From assembly GCF_003570705.1 (NCBI RefSeq), contig NZ_QWVT01000011.1, positions 62,001 through 126,000 on the forward strand: 64,000 nucleotides of DNA. The letters are read 5' to 3'. Below, one piece after another: positions 25,884 to 36,246 of the stretch. Every line of letters starts with the position of its first letter. Positions within the stretch are counted from its first letter, which is position 1. The position numbers were made by a program, and so were the translations under genes. The DNA is from Mesobacillus zeae. Lineage in GTDB: Bacteria > Bacillota > Bacilli > Bacillales > Cytobacillaceae. The notes under the pieces are model-generated. The model had not been told where the DNA came from, made no database searches, and worked only from the letters and a program-made list of their open reading frames with translations.

Positions 25884-27131
25884 TTAATCCGCGGTGCCTC
25901 CGCTTTTTTTTTCAACCAGCCTGCAGATTTCCACCACCACACTGACGCTTTTCAGCATATTGTCGAGCGAAGCGAATTCGTGGCGTCCATGAAAGTTCTC
26001 GCCGCCGGTAAAAATATTCGGTGTGGGCAGCCCCATATAGCTGAGCTGCGATCCATCGGTGCCGCCCCTGATTGGCTGCACGATTGGCTGGATTCCCAGG
26101 TTCGTTATTGCTTCGTGGGCAATATCCACAATTTCCTTCACAGGCTCGATTTTATCCTTCATATTGTAGTACTGGTCATGCATTTCAAGTGTAATTAGTT
26201 CATTGCCGTACTTAAGCTGCAAGTCTGCGGCAATTTCCGTCATGGTATTCTTCCGTTTTTCAAAATTGTTCTTGTCAAAGTCGCGGATGATATAATCAAG
26301 AACCGTTTCCTCGACATCGCCATTGATTGAACTTAAATGATAGAAGCCTTCATATCCTTCTGTGTGTTCCGGCGCTTCGTTTTCTGGGAGCCTGCTGTTG
26401 AACTCCATGCAGATTTTCGCCGAGTTGACCATTTTGCCTTTTGCTGTACCGGGATGTACATTCTGCCCTTTGATGGTGATTTTGGCGGCCGCAGCGTTAA
26501 AGCTTTCGTATTCAAGCTCCCCAAGAGGCCCGCCATCAACCGTATAGGCAAATTTGGCTCCGAATCTTTCAACATCAAATTTGTTCGGCCCTTGGCCGAT
26601 TTCTTCGTCCGGTGTGAATGCAACCCGGATTTTTCCATGTTGGATTTCCGGATGCTGAATCAAGTAATCCATCGCTGTCATAATTTCGGCAATACCCGCT
26701 TTGTTGTCGGCTCCAAGTAGCGTCGTGCCGTCCGTTGTAATGAGCGTATGCCCTATGTACGATGGAAGCGCCGGGAAGCTTGCTGGAGACAGGACAATGC
26801 CAAGCTCCTTGTTCAGGATGATATCCTGTCCGTCATAATTCTCGACTATCTGTGGATTAACGTTTTTTCCGGTAAAGTCTGTTGCCGTATCAACATGTGC
26901 CAAAAAGCCAATGACTGGAACGTCTTTATCACTATTGGCAGGAAGTGTAGCCATTACGTAGCCGTTTTCATCCATGGACACGTCCGACATGCCAATCGAC
27001 TGCAATTCTTCGACGAGCTGGCGTGCGAGCGTCAGCTGTCCGGGTGTGGATGGGGTGGTCGGGCTGTTTTCATCGGATTGCGTGTCCACTTTTACATACG
27101 AAATAAACCTCTTCAAGAGTTCTTCTTTCAT
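25884..27131 (-). CDS. pepT: Peptidase T (tripeptidase)
   Basis: The protein (415 residues from ATG 27131, with GGAG upstream) is a cytosolic M20B metallopeptidase that removes the N-terminal residue of tripeptides. Zinc ligands lie in [27 protein letters not shown] and near the end in [11 protein letters not shown]. Length agrees with the family (about 410). A frame 66 bp longer upstream has no ribosome binding site and adds a non-homologous stretch. It is a single gene, convergent with malL. Confidence 0.96.
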   Translation of the reverse strand: MKEELLKRFISYVKVDTQSDENSPTTPSTPGQLTLARQLVEELQSIGMSDVSMDENGYVMATLPANSDKDVPVIGFLAHVDTATDFTGKNVNPQIVENYDGQDIILNKELGIVLSPASFPALPSYIGHTLITTDGTTLLGADNKAGIAEIMTAMDYLIQHPEIQHGKIRVAFTPDEEIGQGPNKFDVERFGAKFAYTVDGGPLGELEYESFNAAAAKITIKGQNVHPGTAKGKMVNSAKICMEFNSRLPENEAPEHTEGYEGFYHLSSINGDVEETVLDYIIRDFDKNNFEKRKNTMTEIAADLQLKYGNELITLEMHDQYYNMKDKIEPVKEIVDIAHEAITNLGIQPIVQPIRGGTDGSQLSYMGLPTPNIFTGGENFHGRHEFASLDNMLKSVSVVVEICRLVEKKSGGTAD

Positions 27132-27264
27132 CTTTGTCAGCTCCTTTTCTCTCCATTTTACCATCTCTTCATTTAGGGAAAGAAGCAGAATTTGCATATT
27201 CCTCCTAATATTTAGATTATATAATAGGACTTAATAGCAGCGGCTGTTGCTGTAAACTAAGAAG

Positions 27265-27286
27265 CTTAAGAAAATCTTAAGAAACT
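27265..27286 (+). promoter_or_regulatory. 11-bp direct repeat, likely response-regulator binding site
   Basis: CTTAAGAAAAT is followed at once by CTTAAGAAACT. Head-to-tail repeats with an 11-bp period are the usual target of OmpR-family regulators such as the one encoded 65 bp downstream. A further half-site, GTTAAGATT, lies at 27299-27307. This suggests autoregulation. Confidence 0.6.
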
Positions 27287-27350
27287 TGCTTGCTGAATGT
27301 TAAGATTTGGCGGATAAGATAGAGTCAGTGAGAGGAAAGAGGGATGGGCA

Positions 27351-28043
27351 ATGGAACAATATTCGGTGCTTGTGGTGGATGATGATAGGGAAATCTGTGA
27401 TGCGATCGGCATTTATTTGAAGAATGAAGGGCTGACAGTCATCACAGCAAAGGATGGAATCGAAGCGATTGAAAAACTGAACGAACATAAGATCCACTTA
27501 ATCATCCTGGACATTATGATGCCCCGGCAGGATGGGATTTCAACAACGTTCAAAATCCGTGAAGAAAGAAACATCCCAATCATCATGCTGAGCGCGAAAA
27601 GTGAGGATACCGATAAAGTCCTTGGCCTTCAGGTGGGAGCTGATGATTATATCACCAAGCCCTTCAACCCGCTGGAACTCATTGCAAGGGTAAAGTCGCA
27701 GCTCAGGCGATATGTCACGCTGGGCACCTATGAAGGCGGAAATAAAGTGATTGATTTAAAGGGTCTTTGCCTCGACAAGGCGGCAAAGGAAGTGACGGTT
27801 GACGGTGAGATCGTCAAGCTGACACCAATCGAGTATCGGATCGTGGAGCTGTTGATGACGAACGCAGGCCGTGTTTTTTCCATCGATGAAATTTATGAGC
27901 GAGTATGGAAAGAGCCTGGATTTAACGCTGAAAATACAGTTGCCGTACATATTAGGAAAATCCGCGAAAAAATTGAGATTAACCCGAAGAATCCTAAATT
28001 TTTGAAGGTGGTGTGGGGGATTGGATACAAAATGGAAAAGTAG
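27351..28043 (+). CDS. OmpR-family response regulator
   Basis: The 230-residue regulator has a receiver domain (VVDDDREI acidic pocket, phosphorylated Asp in LIILDIMMP near residue 53, Lys in DDYITKPF) and a winged-helix DNA-binding domain with the C-terminal VVWGIGYKMEK motif. It is activated by the sensor kinase that overlaps its end by 23 bp. The order and similarity are VanR-like. No target gene is obvious nearby, except for its own promoter repeats. Confidence 0.93.
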   Translation: MEQYSVLVVDDDREICDAIGIYLKNEGLTVITAKDGIEAIEKLNEHKIHLIILDIMMPRQDGISTTFKIREERNIPIIMLSAKSEDTDKVLGLQVGADDYITKPFNPLELIARVKSQLRRYVTLGTYEGGNKVIDLKGLCLDKAAKEVTVDGEIVKLTPIEYRIVELLMTNAGRVFSIDEIYERVWKEPGFNAENTVAVHIRKIREKIEINPKNPKFLKVVWGIGYKMEK

Positions 28044-30249
28044 GCTGTTTTTTCTGGGCTGGTCCATGCTGTTCGCTTTTGGGCTCAGCGGGCTGATGGC
28101 AGTAATGGATGGAAACGGTCAATTTTTCAAGGGCAGTTACTTTAAGACCCAGCAGTTTGAAACGGAATTGAATCAATTCATTAATTATGCAGCAGCATTT
28201 GAGTGGGATAGCCTGAGGGCGGAAGAAGCCAAGAAAGCCATCACCGTTAGCGAGGAGGAGATTGACGAACATCGATTCCGCTATGGTGATTTAAACGATC
28301 AAGTCTCTAACATCAATGGCCAATACGAGGACAGGATTGCAGATGCAGTTTCTGCCGGAAACAAAGAGGCAGCTGAAATTTATAGGAAGGAACGCGATTC
28401 GAAAATAGATGATATTACGAAAAATTTCAGCAATGATGAGTTTGTACGAGAAAAGGTGGTAAAGGAGAAAGAGCAGAAGATTGACGAATTTTATCGGTCA
28501 ATGGAAGCGGAGAGGCCGGAATACGACCGTTACCAGTCGGCGTTTAAATATTATTTGGTTGATACGAAAACCGATACCGTCCATACGAACCTTAATGTGA
28601 AATCAAAAAGTGCTGCCGAAGAGTTTTTAAACAAGGAATATATGCTGTTCATCCGTAATTATACAGAAAACGGAAAAGGTTTTCTCGAGCTGCAGGATTA
28701 TTATAAAAACATAAATGAAACAATGGAGCCGATAAGCGGGGATACAATGTTGCTCGAAGGCCGGATTGCCGTATCGGAATCGGCACCCGATTCAAATCCA
28801 GTCATGGTCTCTTACCAAAATTTCAAGCAACAGCAAAAGATTTTCTTTATTTTCGTCGCCGCAAGCCTTGTGGCGCTGATTGCAAGCGTCCTGACCTTCA
28901 AGAGAATGAAGCTGGCGGTACAGAGACATGGGGGAGAAATGCTGCCATTAGTAAATCTGTTCCCGGTGGATGTTCGGCTGGCTGCTGTAGTGACAGCCGG
29001 ATTAATGGCCTTCGCCGCGCTTGAATTTCTCAATGTCAGCATTATTTATTCAGCTGATAACTTCATTCTGTCCTTAGATGATATTGCCATTTGTCTTGCA
29101 GCTTCTACCTTCCTAACAGCATTTGCAGGGTTTCTGGCTATCGGCATCTTTAGTGAGGTTAAATCGTGGAGAGAATTTAGGATGCTATGGGAAAAAAGCT
29201 TGTCTGTGAAAATATGGAATGGATTCAAGGATTTCTTTCTTATCAGGAGTATCGGGTTCCAGATGGCAGTCCTCATGGCAGTGGTGTCTATCTTGGGGGC
29301 GTCGGCGGTGCTTGTACTGATTGAACCTAATTTCATAATTGTCTTTGGCTTGTGCCTGCTGATGGGTCTTACGGCAATGATCATGCTGGTCAGGAGTACA
29401 GGGTATTTTAACACGATTATTGCCAATACCGCAGAAATTGCTCAGGGGAGGCTGGGGCCGGATCTGCCTGTAAAAGGGAAATCGGTGCTTGCAAGGCATG
29501 CAGCTGATATTAACTCCCTGAAACATGGCTTCAAAGTCTCGCAAAACGAGCAGGCAAAAAGCGAGAGGCTGAAAACGGAGCTAATCACCAATGTAAGCCA
29601 TGACCTGCGTACGCCATTGACCTCTATCATTACGTACACGGAGCTGCTGAAAGCGGAGGGTATCAGCGAGCAGGAGCGGTCCGATTATATTGAAATCATC
29701 GACCGGAAATCCCAGCGGCTGAAAGTGCTGATTGACGATTTGTTCGAAGCATCGAAAATGGCCAGTGGAAGCATTGAGCTTGTAAAAGAAAAGGTCGATC
29801 TCGTCCAGCTTTTACAGCAGGCGCTGGCCGAGCATGATGAAAGAATCGCGCAATCCTCCCTGACCTTCAGGGTGGCTTCACCCGAAAACCCCGTATATGC
29901 ACATGTAGATGGGCAGAAGCTATGGCGCGTGTTCGATAACCTGATTGGCAACATTCTTAATTATTCCCTGGAAAATACGCGGGTGTTCATTTCGGTAAGT
30001 GAGCAGCAAGGCCAGGCAATCATGGTGTTCAAGAACGTGTCCAAATACGAACTGAGCGAGAACAGTGATGAGCTGTTCGAGCGCTTTAAACGAGGAGACC
30101 AATCCCGCCATACCGATGGCTCAGGCCTCGGACTTGCGATTGCCAAATCGATTGCAGACGTTCACGATGGCAGCCTGGACATTGATGTCGATGGCGATTT
30201 GTTTAAAGTGACGGTAAAGCTTAGGGCCATTGGAATACAGGCAGTATGA
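28021..30249 (+). CDS. Sensor histidine kinase with large membrane input region
   Basis: The 742-residue protein starts at TTG 28021 inside the regulator gene. It has an N-terminal membrane segment (about 8-27), a long charged, partly coiled-coil outside domain (about 30-272), then about five more membrane segments (about 274-450). Next come the HisKA domain, with phosphorylated His527 in NVSHDLRTPL, and the ATPase domain with DNLIGNILNYS and GSGLGLAIAK. The extra membrane helices between the outside domain and HisKA are more than the usual two and form an unusual input unit. The stimulus is unknown. Confidence 0.9.
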   Translation: MDTKWKSRLFFLGWSMLFAFGLSGLMAVMDGNGQFFKGSYFKTQQFETELNQFINYAAAFEWDSLRAEEAKKAITVSEEEIDEHRFRYGDLNDQVSNINGQYEDRIADAVSAGNKEAAEIYRKERDSKIDDITKNFSNDEFVREKVVKEKEQKIDEFYRSMEAERPEYDRYQSAFKYYLVDTKTDTVHTNLNVKSKSAAEEFLNKEYMLFIRNYTENGKGFLELQDYYKNINETMEPISGDTMLLEGRIAVSESAPDSNPVMVSYQNFKQQQKIFFIFVAASLVALIASVLTFKRMKLAVQRHGGEMLPLVNLFPVDVRLAAVVTAGLMAFAALEFLNVSIIYSADNFILSLDDIAICLAASTFLTAFAGFLAIGIFSEVKSWREFRMLWEKSLSVKIWNGFKDFFLIRSIGFQMAVLMAVVSILGASAVLVLIEPNFIIVFGLCLLMGLTAMIMLVRSTGYFNTIIANTAEIAQGRLGPDLPVKGKSVLARHAADINSLKHGFKVSQNEQAKSERLKTELITNVSHDLRTPLTSIITYTELLKAEGISEQERSDYIEIIDRKSQRLKVLIDDLFEASKMASGSIELVKEKVDLVQLLQQALAEHDERIAQSSLTFRVASPENPVYAHVDGQKLWRVFDNLIGNILNYSLENTRVFISVSEQQGQAIMVFKNVSKYELSENSDELFERFKRGDQSRHTDGSGLGLAIAKSIADVHDGSLDIDVDGDLFKVTVKLRAIGIQAV

Positions 30250-30636
30250 CTCGAACCTGTTTTTAACAGAATAAAAACAGACAGCCCTTGCTTAGCAGGG
30301 AAAAGAATCTCATGCGGTAATTTTACACCCCATTTACTTGTAAGGTGGGTGGGGAGGGGTTTACCGTGGGATAGAATGCCCAAAACCGTAAATAGATGGA
30401 TTGATAAGCTTAGCCTTGCGTCCAATTATTATTGTGTAACCGATTACAGAATAAGTTGATCAAGAAACTACCAATAAAGTATCCACTTTTGAGTAGAAAA
30501 AGCTCTTTTTCTCCTGAATGCCACAAGGTTTTATAAAAAATCCGCATCCGCTTAGTAAAAAACAATCACCTCTTTAACATACTCTGCAGCACTAGGCAAC
30601 ACAAGGCAATCAAGCAAGCTGTAAATTTAAATAATG
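30250..30636. other. Intergenic stretch after the kinase gene
   Basis: It holds two short hairpins just after the kinase stop, CTGTTTTT/AAAAACAG (30259-30282) and CCCTTGC/GCAGGG (30286-30301), of which neither has a T run. I see no gene in the remaining 330 bp. Confidence 0.4.
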
Positions 30637-30656
30637 ACAAGTGTAAAGACACGTGT
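30637..30656 (+). promoter_or_regulatory. NiaR-like operator upstream of niaP
   Basis: ACAAGTGT and ACACGTGT flank a four-base spacer, giving an inverted repeat of the ACANNTGT-N4-ACANNTGT kind. NiaR (YrxA), the niacin-responsive repressor of Bacillus, is known to act on niaP and recognises sites of this form. The site is 107 bp before the niaP start. Confidence 0.6.
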
Positions 30657-30762
30657 TAGAATACTCGTTGCACAGCAAAAATGAGTGAATGGGTGATAAG
30701 AGCAGAAATGATCGGCAGAATATAGAATGGAAAGGCATATGCCTATAAAGGGGTTGTTAAGG

Positions 30763-31971
30763 ATGGGAGACCAGAAAGAGATGTCCAGCCGGAAGCTGCT
30801 CGGGATTGCCGGGATGGGCTGGATGTTCGATGCGATGGATGTGGGGATGCTGTCGTTCATCATTGCGGCGCTGCAGGTGGACTGGGGGCTGTCTGTTAAG
30901 GAAATGGGCTGGATCGGGAGTGTCAATTCTATTGGCATGGCAGCGGGAGCCCTGATTTTTGGATATATGGCCGACCGGATCGGCCGGAAAAATGTTTTTA
31001 TGATTACATTGCTTCTTTTTTCGATTGGAAGCGGAATTTCCGCTTTTGCCACATCGTTGGCTGCCTTCCTGCTCCTCCGCTTTTTTATCGGAATGGGCCT
31101 TGGCGGGGAACTGCCGGTGGCCTCGACGCTTGTCTCGGAAAGTGTGTCGGCCGAAAAGCGCGGCAGGACCGTTGTTCTGCTTGAAAGCTTTTGGGCATTC
31201 GGCTGGCTGCTTGCCGCAGTCATTTCCTATTTTGTCATTCCGGCATACGGATGGAAATGGGCGCTGCTGATCAGCACAATTCCGGCTTTTTACGCGATTT
31301 ACTTAAGGGTCAACCTGCCGGATTCGCCAAGATTCCTGGCTAGTAAAAAGTCGGAAAGGGTATCGCTCCTTGAAGGTTTCAGACGTGTCTGGTCCGGAGA
31401 AAATGCAAAAAAAACAGCTATGCTGTGGGTTTTATGGTTTTGCGTCGTATTTTCCTACTACGGCATGTTCCTGTGGCTGCCAAGCGTAATGATCATGAAG
31501 GGATTCAGCATGATCAAAAGCTTCCAGTATGTGCTCATCATGACGCTGGCCCAGCTGCCTGGATATTTTACTGCAGCCTGGCTTATTGAAAAAGCTGGCA
31601 GGAAATTCGTCCTCGTCGTTTATTTGGCCGGGACAGCCGTGAGCGCTTACTTCTTCGGAAATGCCGAGGCACTCTGGCTGCTGATCGTTTCGGGAATTTT
31701 CCTCTCTTTCTTTAACCTGGGAGCCTGGGGAGCCCTATACGCCTATACACCTGAGCAATATTCGACAAGCATTCGCGGCACAGGCGCCGGCATGGCAGCA
31801 TCATTCGGCAGGATTGGCGGTATTCTCGGTCCGTTGCTTGTTCCGTATTTGGTGGCAAACGGTGTTTCCATCTCGATGATCTTTCTGATTTTCTGTATAT
31901 CTATATTGGTTGGAGCCGCGGCTGTCCTCATCTTGGGGACGGAAACAAAAAAGACAGAGCTGGCGCCATAA
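30763..31971 (+). CDS. niaP: Niacin permease NiaP (YceI), MFS family
   Basis: The protein (402 residues from ATG 30763) is a 12-segment MFS transporter that takes up nicotinate for NAD synthesis. MGWMFDAMDVGMLSFIIAAL at its start (first 15 shown suffice: GWMFDAMDVGMLSFI), GYMADRIGRKN (motif A) and the AYTPEQYSTSIRGTG loop match B. subtilis YceI closely. ATG 30763 aligns with that start; two ATG codons upstream add residues not seen in the relative. A NiaR-like site upstream agrees with control by niacin. Confidence 0.85.
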   Translation: MGDQKEMSSRKLLGIAGMGWMFDAMDVGMLSFIIAALQVDWGLSVKEMGWIGSVNSIGMAAGALIFGYMADRIGRKNVFMITLLLFSIGSGISAFATSLAAFLLLRFFIGMGLGGELPVASTLVSESVSAEKRGRTVVLLESFWAFGWLLAAVISYFVIPAYGWKWALLISTIPAFYAIYLRVNLPDSPRFLASKKSERVSLLEGFRRVWSGENAKKTAMLWVLWFCVVFSYYGMFLWLPSVMIMKGFSMIKSFQYVLIMTLAQLPGYFTAAWLIEKAGRKFVLVVYLAGTAVSAYFFGNAEALWLLIVSGIFLSFFNLGAWGALYAYTPEQYSTSIRGTGAGMAASFGRIGGILGPLLVPYLVANGVSISMIFLIFCISILVGAAAVLILGTETKKTELAP

Positions 31972-31977
31972 TAGTAA

Positions 31978-32028
31978 AGCCCAAGCCATAACGGGAATCT
32001 CCCGAAACAGCTTGGGCTATTTTTTTTA
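31978..32028 (+). terminator. Terminator after niaP
   Basis: AGCCCAAGC and GCTTGGGCT form a perfect nine-bp stem with a small inner hairpin in the loop. A run of eight T follows. Confidence 0.92.
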
Positions 32029-32212
32029 CAATATTATGTCGCAACGGCTTGTTTTATGGCTAAAAAAAACCTGTATTCCTGCCAAGATACGATAGACTCA
32101 GCGCCCCAAAGTCATGTACACTTCTGTCAGAATATTAATTTAATTTAAAAAATTATTATTCGATTTTTATTTGGACATGTAGTTAGAAGCGAAAATATGG
32201 GGGGATTTTAGC

Positions 32213-33397
32213 ATGAAGACAAGCAAGCTTGCAGGTGTGGTTCTGTCTTTTTCTTTGATAGCAGGTGCTTTAGCTGGCTGCGGAGGGGAAAAGAGCGGCG
32301 GATCAGCAACATCAGGTAAAGGCGGAGATAGCATTACAGTCGGGGCTAACCTGGAGTTATCGGGGGGTGTCGCTTCGTATGGACAATCCATTTCAGAAGG
32401 GCTTGACCTGGCACTTTCCGAAATCAACGAAAAAGGCATTAACGGGAAAAAAATCGTTTTGAAGAAAGTGGACAATAAATCAGAGGCCGCTGAAGCGACC
32501 AGTGCCGCTATCCGGCTCGCCACACAGGATAAAGCAGTAGCGATCATTGGTGCTGCGACAAGCACGAATACGCTAGCCCAAGTACAGGTTGCACAGGATA
32601 ACAAAATTCCAATCATTACCCCGACAGGGACCAACCCTGCGATTACGAATAAGGACGGAAAAGTGAATGATTATGTCTTCAGGACTTGCTTTATCGATCC
32701 TTTCCAGGGAACGGTTGCGGCCAACTTTGCTGTGGAGAAGCAAAAATCGAAAAGTGCGGCCGTTTTCATCGATAGCTCAAGCGATTATGCCAAGGGGCTA
32801 GCGGCAGCTTTTAAATCTTCCTATAAGAAAAAAGGCGGCAAAATCGTGGCAGAAGAAGCCTATGTGGCAAAGGATACTGATTTCCGGGCGACACTGACGC
32901 GGATCAAATCAAAGAATCCAGACTTCATCTTCCTTCCTGGTTACTATGAGGAAGTCGGATTGATTATCAAGCAGGCACGCGAAATTGGCCTCGATGTACC
33001 TTTTATGGGTGGGGACGGTTGGGATTCGCCGAAGCTTGTTGAAATCGCCGGGAAAGAAGCCTTGAACAATACATTTATCACAAACCACTATTCCTCCGGC
33101 GACCCGGAAGAACAAATCCAAAAGTTCGTTGAAGCTTTCAAGACAAAGTACAAAGGGAAATCACCTGATGCTTTTGCGGCCCTGGGATATGATACCGGCT
33201 ACTATCTAGCTGATGCGATCAAGCGCGCGGGAGGCGCAGACCCTGAGAAAATCAAGGAGGCGCTCGCAAAGACAAAAGACCTTCAGCTTGTTTCCGGGAA
33301 CCTGACACTTGATAAAAACCATGATCCTGTCAAATCAGCTGCCATACTCAAGTATGAAAACGGAGAGCAGAAATTTGAGACGAAGGTGAATCCATAA
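32213..33397 (+). CDS. livJ: Branched-chain amino acid ABC transporter binding lipoprotein
   Basis: The 394-residue protein has a signal peptide ending in the lipobox LAGC, followed by a Gly/Ser linker. The mature part shows the Leu/Ile/Val-binding fold (ITVGANLELSGGVASYG; IIGAATSTNTLA; IITPTGTNPAIT). It captures branched-chain or related amino acids outside the cell for LivHMGF. GGGGGGA precedes the ATG. A hairpin right after the stop probably limits readthrough into the permease genes. Confidence 0.9.
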   Translation: MKTSKLAGVVLSFSLIAGALAGCGGEKSGGSATSGKGGDSITVGANLELSGGVASYGQSISEGLDLALSEINEKGINGKKIVLKKVDNKSEAAEATSAAIRLATQDKAVAIIGAATSTNTLAQVQVAQDNKIPIITPTGTNPAITNKDGKVNDYVFRTCFIDPFQGTVAANFAVEKQKSKSAAVFIDSSSDYAKGLAAAFKSSYKKKGGKIVAEEAYVAKDTDFRATLTRIKSKNPDFIFLPGYYEEVGLIIKQAREIGLDVPFMGGDGWDSPKLVEIAGKEALNNTFITNHYSSGDPEEQIQKFVEAFKTKYKGKSPDAFAALGYDTGYYLADAIKRAGGADPEKIKEALAKTKDLQLVSGNLTLDKNHDPVKSAAILKYENGEQKFETKVNP

Positions 33398-33407
33398 CAG
33401 GCTGGAG

Positions 33408-33428
33408 TAGGGGGGCTCGGTCCCCCTA
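33408..33428 (+). promoter_or_regulatory. Hairpin between livJ and livH
   Basis: TAGGGGG/CCCCCTA with a seven-base loop and a weak T-rich tail lies 10 bp after the livJ stop. It is likely to be a partial terminator or 3' stabiliser that raises livJ over livHMGF. The rest of the 180-bp gap shows no gene. Confidence 0.6.
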
Positions 33429-33577
33429 TTTGTCCTTGATTACATGGAAATCATAAAAATTCCTGAATCGTAATGAGTATCCGGCTCTGAGCGTCATCGA
33501 CTAATGGACTTTGTTAGACGGGCGCTTACGCTTTTGTCCTGAACTAATAAAAACAGTATTTCCAAGGGGAGTTCAAT

Positions 33578-34456
33578 ATGGAACTTGTACAGCAGTTAGT
33601 GAACGGAATATCGCTGGGGAGCATTTATGCCCTGATTGCACTAGGTTATACGATGGTGTACGGAATTGTTAAGCTGATCAATTTCGCCCACGGTGACGTT
33701 TTTATGGTCGGTTCGTTTATGGGCTTTTACTCGATCACGATCCTTGATCTCTCGTTTTTCCCCGCGCTTGTTTTGACAATGGCCGCCTGTGCCTTGTTCG
33801 GAGTAGCGATTGAACGGATAGCCTACAAGCCGCTTCGCAACGCAACACGGATTGCAGCGCTGATTACCGCAATCGGTGTCTCGCTTTTGATTGAATATGG
33901 CGTCATCTACTTCCGCGGTGCCCAGCCTGAAGCCTATCCGGGAGATGTCCTGCCAAAGGAAACCATTAGTTTGTTCGGCCTGTCTGTCAGCAGCCAATCG
34001 ATCTTCATTCTTGGCGTTTCTGTTGCCCTTATGATTCTTCTTCAATTCATTGTCCATAAAACCAAGATTGGAAAAGCGATGCGCGCAGTGTCACACGATG
34101 CGGATGCGGCAAGGCTGATGGGCATCAATGTGAACAACACCATCTCCGCCACTTTTGCGATCGGCTCTGCACTTGCTGGTGCTGCCGGCGTCATCTTCGG
34201 AACCTACTATATCAAGATTGAACCGCTCATGGGCATTATCCCAGGGCTGAAGGCATTCGTGGCTGCTGTGCTCGGCGGAATCGGCATTATTCCCGGGGCA
34301 ATGGTCGGAGGGCTCCTTCTCGGAGTCATCGAGGCCTTAGTCAGCGCGCTTGGTTACTCATTATGGAGGGATGGCGCGGCATTCGTTGTCCTGATCCTGA
34401 TCCTCATTTTCCTGCCTTCCGGGCTGTTCGGCAAAAATGTACGGGAAAAAGTATAG
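33578..34456 (+). CDS. livH: Branched-chain amino acid ABC permease LivH
   Basis: The 292-residue permease has about eight transmembrane segments. GISLGSIYALIALGYTMVYGI at the start (core GSIYALIALGYTMVYG) and the RAVSHDADAARLMGINV stretch are typical of LivH. It forms the channel with LivM. AAGGGGAG precedes the ATG, and livM follows after 12 bp. Confidence 0.95.
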   Translation: MELVQQLVNGISLGSIYALIALGYTMVYGIVKLINFAHGDVFMVGSFMGFYSITILDLSFFPALVLTMAACALFGVAIERIAYKPLRNATRIAALITAIGVSLLIEYGVIYFRGAQPEAYPGDVLPKETISLFGLSVSSQSIFILGVSVALMILLQFIVHKTKIGKAMRAVSHDADAARLMGINVNNTISATFAIGSALAGAAGVIFGTYYIKIEPLMGIIPGLKAFVAAVLGGIGIIPGAMVGGLLLGVIEALVSALGYSLWRDGAAFVVLILILIFLPSGLFGKNVREKV

Positions 34457-34468
34457 GGGGGCAGGAAT

Positions 34469-35437
34469 GTGAAAATTCTTAAACAGGGAAAAACGTTCTG
34501 GCTCTTTATTTTACTCGGCGCTGTTGTCTTCGGGACCGTCCAGTTCATGATTGCTGGCGGCATGCTCAACCAGTTTTACCTGAACACTCTCTTTTCAATC
34601 GCCATTTATACCATTCTTGCCGTAAGCCTGCACTTGATCATTGGCATCACCGGCCAGTTCTCGATCGGCCATGCAGGATTTCTTGCAGTCGGAGCGTACG
34701 CCTCGGCGATCATGACAATGAAGCTAGGGCTTCCGTTTGTTGTGGCGCTCGTTGCGGGCGGGCTTGCGGCGGCTGTTGCGGGCCTTCTTATCGGGATCCC
34801 GAGCCTGCGCCTCAAAGGAGATTATCTGGCCATCGCAACACTGGGATTTGGGGAAATTGTTCGGATTATCCTGCTCAATATGGATTATGTGGGCGGCGCG
34901 AGTGGTCTGCAGGTATCTCATCTGACAACATGGCCATGGACATTTGCATGTGTCATCTTGACGATTGTTGTGATTGCTAATTTTACGAATTCCACGCATG
35001 GACGGGCCTGCATCTCGATCAGGGAAGACGAGACGGCAGCAGATGCGATGGGCATCAACACGACTTTTTACAAGGTGACGGCATTTGCGATCGGCGCCTT
35101 TTTTGCCGGCATTGCGGGGGCGCTCTTTGCCCATAATTTTTACATCATCCAGCCGTCTAACTTCGGCTTCTTAAAATCGTTCGATATCTTAATTTTCGTT
35201 GTGTTAGGCGGGCTTGGCAGCCTGTCTGGAGCTGTAATTGCGGCCATTCTCCTGACGATTGTCTCCACCTTCCTGCAGGAATATCCGGAAACAAGGATGA
35301 TCATCTATAGCCTTGTGCTGATCCTGACCATGCTGTACCGCCCGCAGGGACTGATGGGCACGAGAGAAATCGGTTCACTTTTTAAAAGGAAAGGATCAGG
35401 GGGAGGAAGCGTGGATGCGAAGCAAAGAGCTCTGTAG
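34469..35437 (+). CDS. livM: Branched-chain amino acid ABC permease LivM
   Basis: The 322-residue permease starts at GTG 34469 with GGGGGGCAGG upstream. It has about eight to nine membrane segments, a typical [16 protein letters not shown] motif, and [15 protein letters not shown], the partner of the LivH loop for ATPase contact. The C-terminus is a basic, glycine-rich tail ([14 protein letters not shown]). It is the second channel subunit. Confidence 0.94.
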   Translation: MKILKQGKTFWLFILLGAVVFGTVQFMIAGGMLNQFYLNTLFSIAIYTILAVSLHLIIGITGQFSIGHAGFLAVGAYASAIMTMKLGLPFVVALVAGGLAAAVAGLLIGIPSLRLKGDYLAIATLGFGEIVRIILLNMDYVGGASGLQVSHLTTWPWTFACVILTIVVIANFTNSTHGRACISIREDETAADAMGINTTFYKVTAFAIGAFFAGIAGALFAHNFYIIQPSNFGFLKSFDILIFVVLGGLGSLSGAVIAAILLTIVSTFLQEYPETRMIIYSLVLILTMLYRPQGLMGTREIGSLFKRKGSGGGSVDAKQRAL

Positions 35438-35469
35438 GAGAAGTGGAAAAAGGGAAGGAGGAGTGGCGG

Positions 35470-36246
35470 ATGGAGCAGCAACCGTTACTAAAAGTAGATA
35501 ACGCCGGTATCCGTTTTGGCGGCCTGCGGGCGGTGGCAGATGTGGAAATGGAGCTGCATGCTGGCGAGCTTGTCGGTCTCATCGGCCCGAATGGTGCGGG
35601 CAAAACTACGTTTTTTAACCTTTTGACTGGTGTTTATGTACCGACAGAAGGAAGCATCTTCTTTAATGGCGAGAAGCTGAACAAGCTTCCTCCTTACAAG
35701 ATTACAAGGAGAGGTGTAAGCCGGACCTTCCAGAATATCCGCCTGTTTGGAGAGCTTTCGGTGATTGACAACGTCAAGGTGGCTTACCACTCGCAGGCGA
35801 AGCATTCAATCGCTAGCTCCATTTTCCGCATGCCGGGGCACTTTAGCGGGGAAAAAGAAATGGATCACAAGGCGTTGGATTTTTTAAAAATATTCGCCCT
35901 TGAATCATTTAAGGATGAAAAAGCGAAGAACCTTCCTTACGGGCAGCAGCGAAGGCTCGAGATTGCCCGCGCACTTGCTGCGAACCCCAAGCTGCTTCTT
36001 CTCGATGAACCGGCGGCCGGAATGAATCCCCAGGAGACCAGGGACTTGATGAAGCTGATTTCGTTGATACGAGAGCGGTTCGATTTGACGGTCTTGCTGA
36101 TCGAGCATGACATGCCTCTTGTGATGGGTGTTTGCGAGCGGATTTATGTTCTCGACCACGGACAGATGATTGCCCAGGGAACACCTGATGAAATCAGGAA
36201 TAATCCGAAGGTAATCGAAGCATACCTTGGCGAGGAGGTTTCATGA
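35470..36246 (+). CDS. livG: Branched-chain amino acid ABC ATPase LivG
   Basis: The protein (258 residues from ATG 35470, GGAGGAGTGGCGG upstream) has Walker [10 protein letters not shown], the LivG-specific loop [17 protein letters not shown], signature [14 protein letters not shown] and Walker [14 protein letters not shown]. It powers import with LivF. A GTG 27 bp upstream would cover the ribosome binding site and is rejected. The end overlaps livF. Confidence 0.95.
   Translation: MEQQPLLKVDNAGIRFGGLRAVADVEMELHAGELVGLIGPNGAGKTTFFNLLTGVYVPTEGSIFFNGEKLNKLPPYKITRRGVSRTFQNIRLFGELSVIDNVKVAYHSQAKHSIASSIFRMPGHFSGEKEMDHKALDFLKIFALESFKDEKAKNLPYGQQRRLEIARALAANPKLLLLDEPAAGMNPQETRDLMKLISLIRERFDLTVLLIEHDMPLVMGVCERIYVLDHGQMIAQGTPDEIRNNPKVIEAYLGEEVS

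Noticed and set aside
32120-32170. AATTTAATTTAAAAAATT stretch upstream of livJ as a CodY box
   Set aside because: CodY control of liv genes is plausible, but the match to the consensus is weak in an A/T-rich background.
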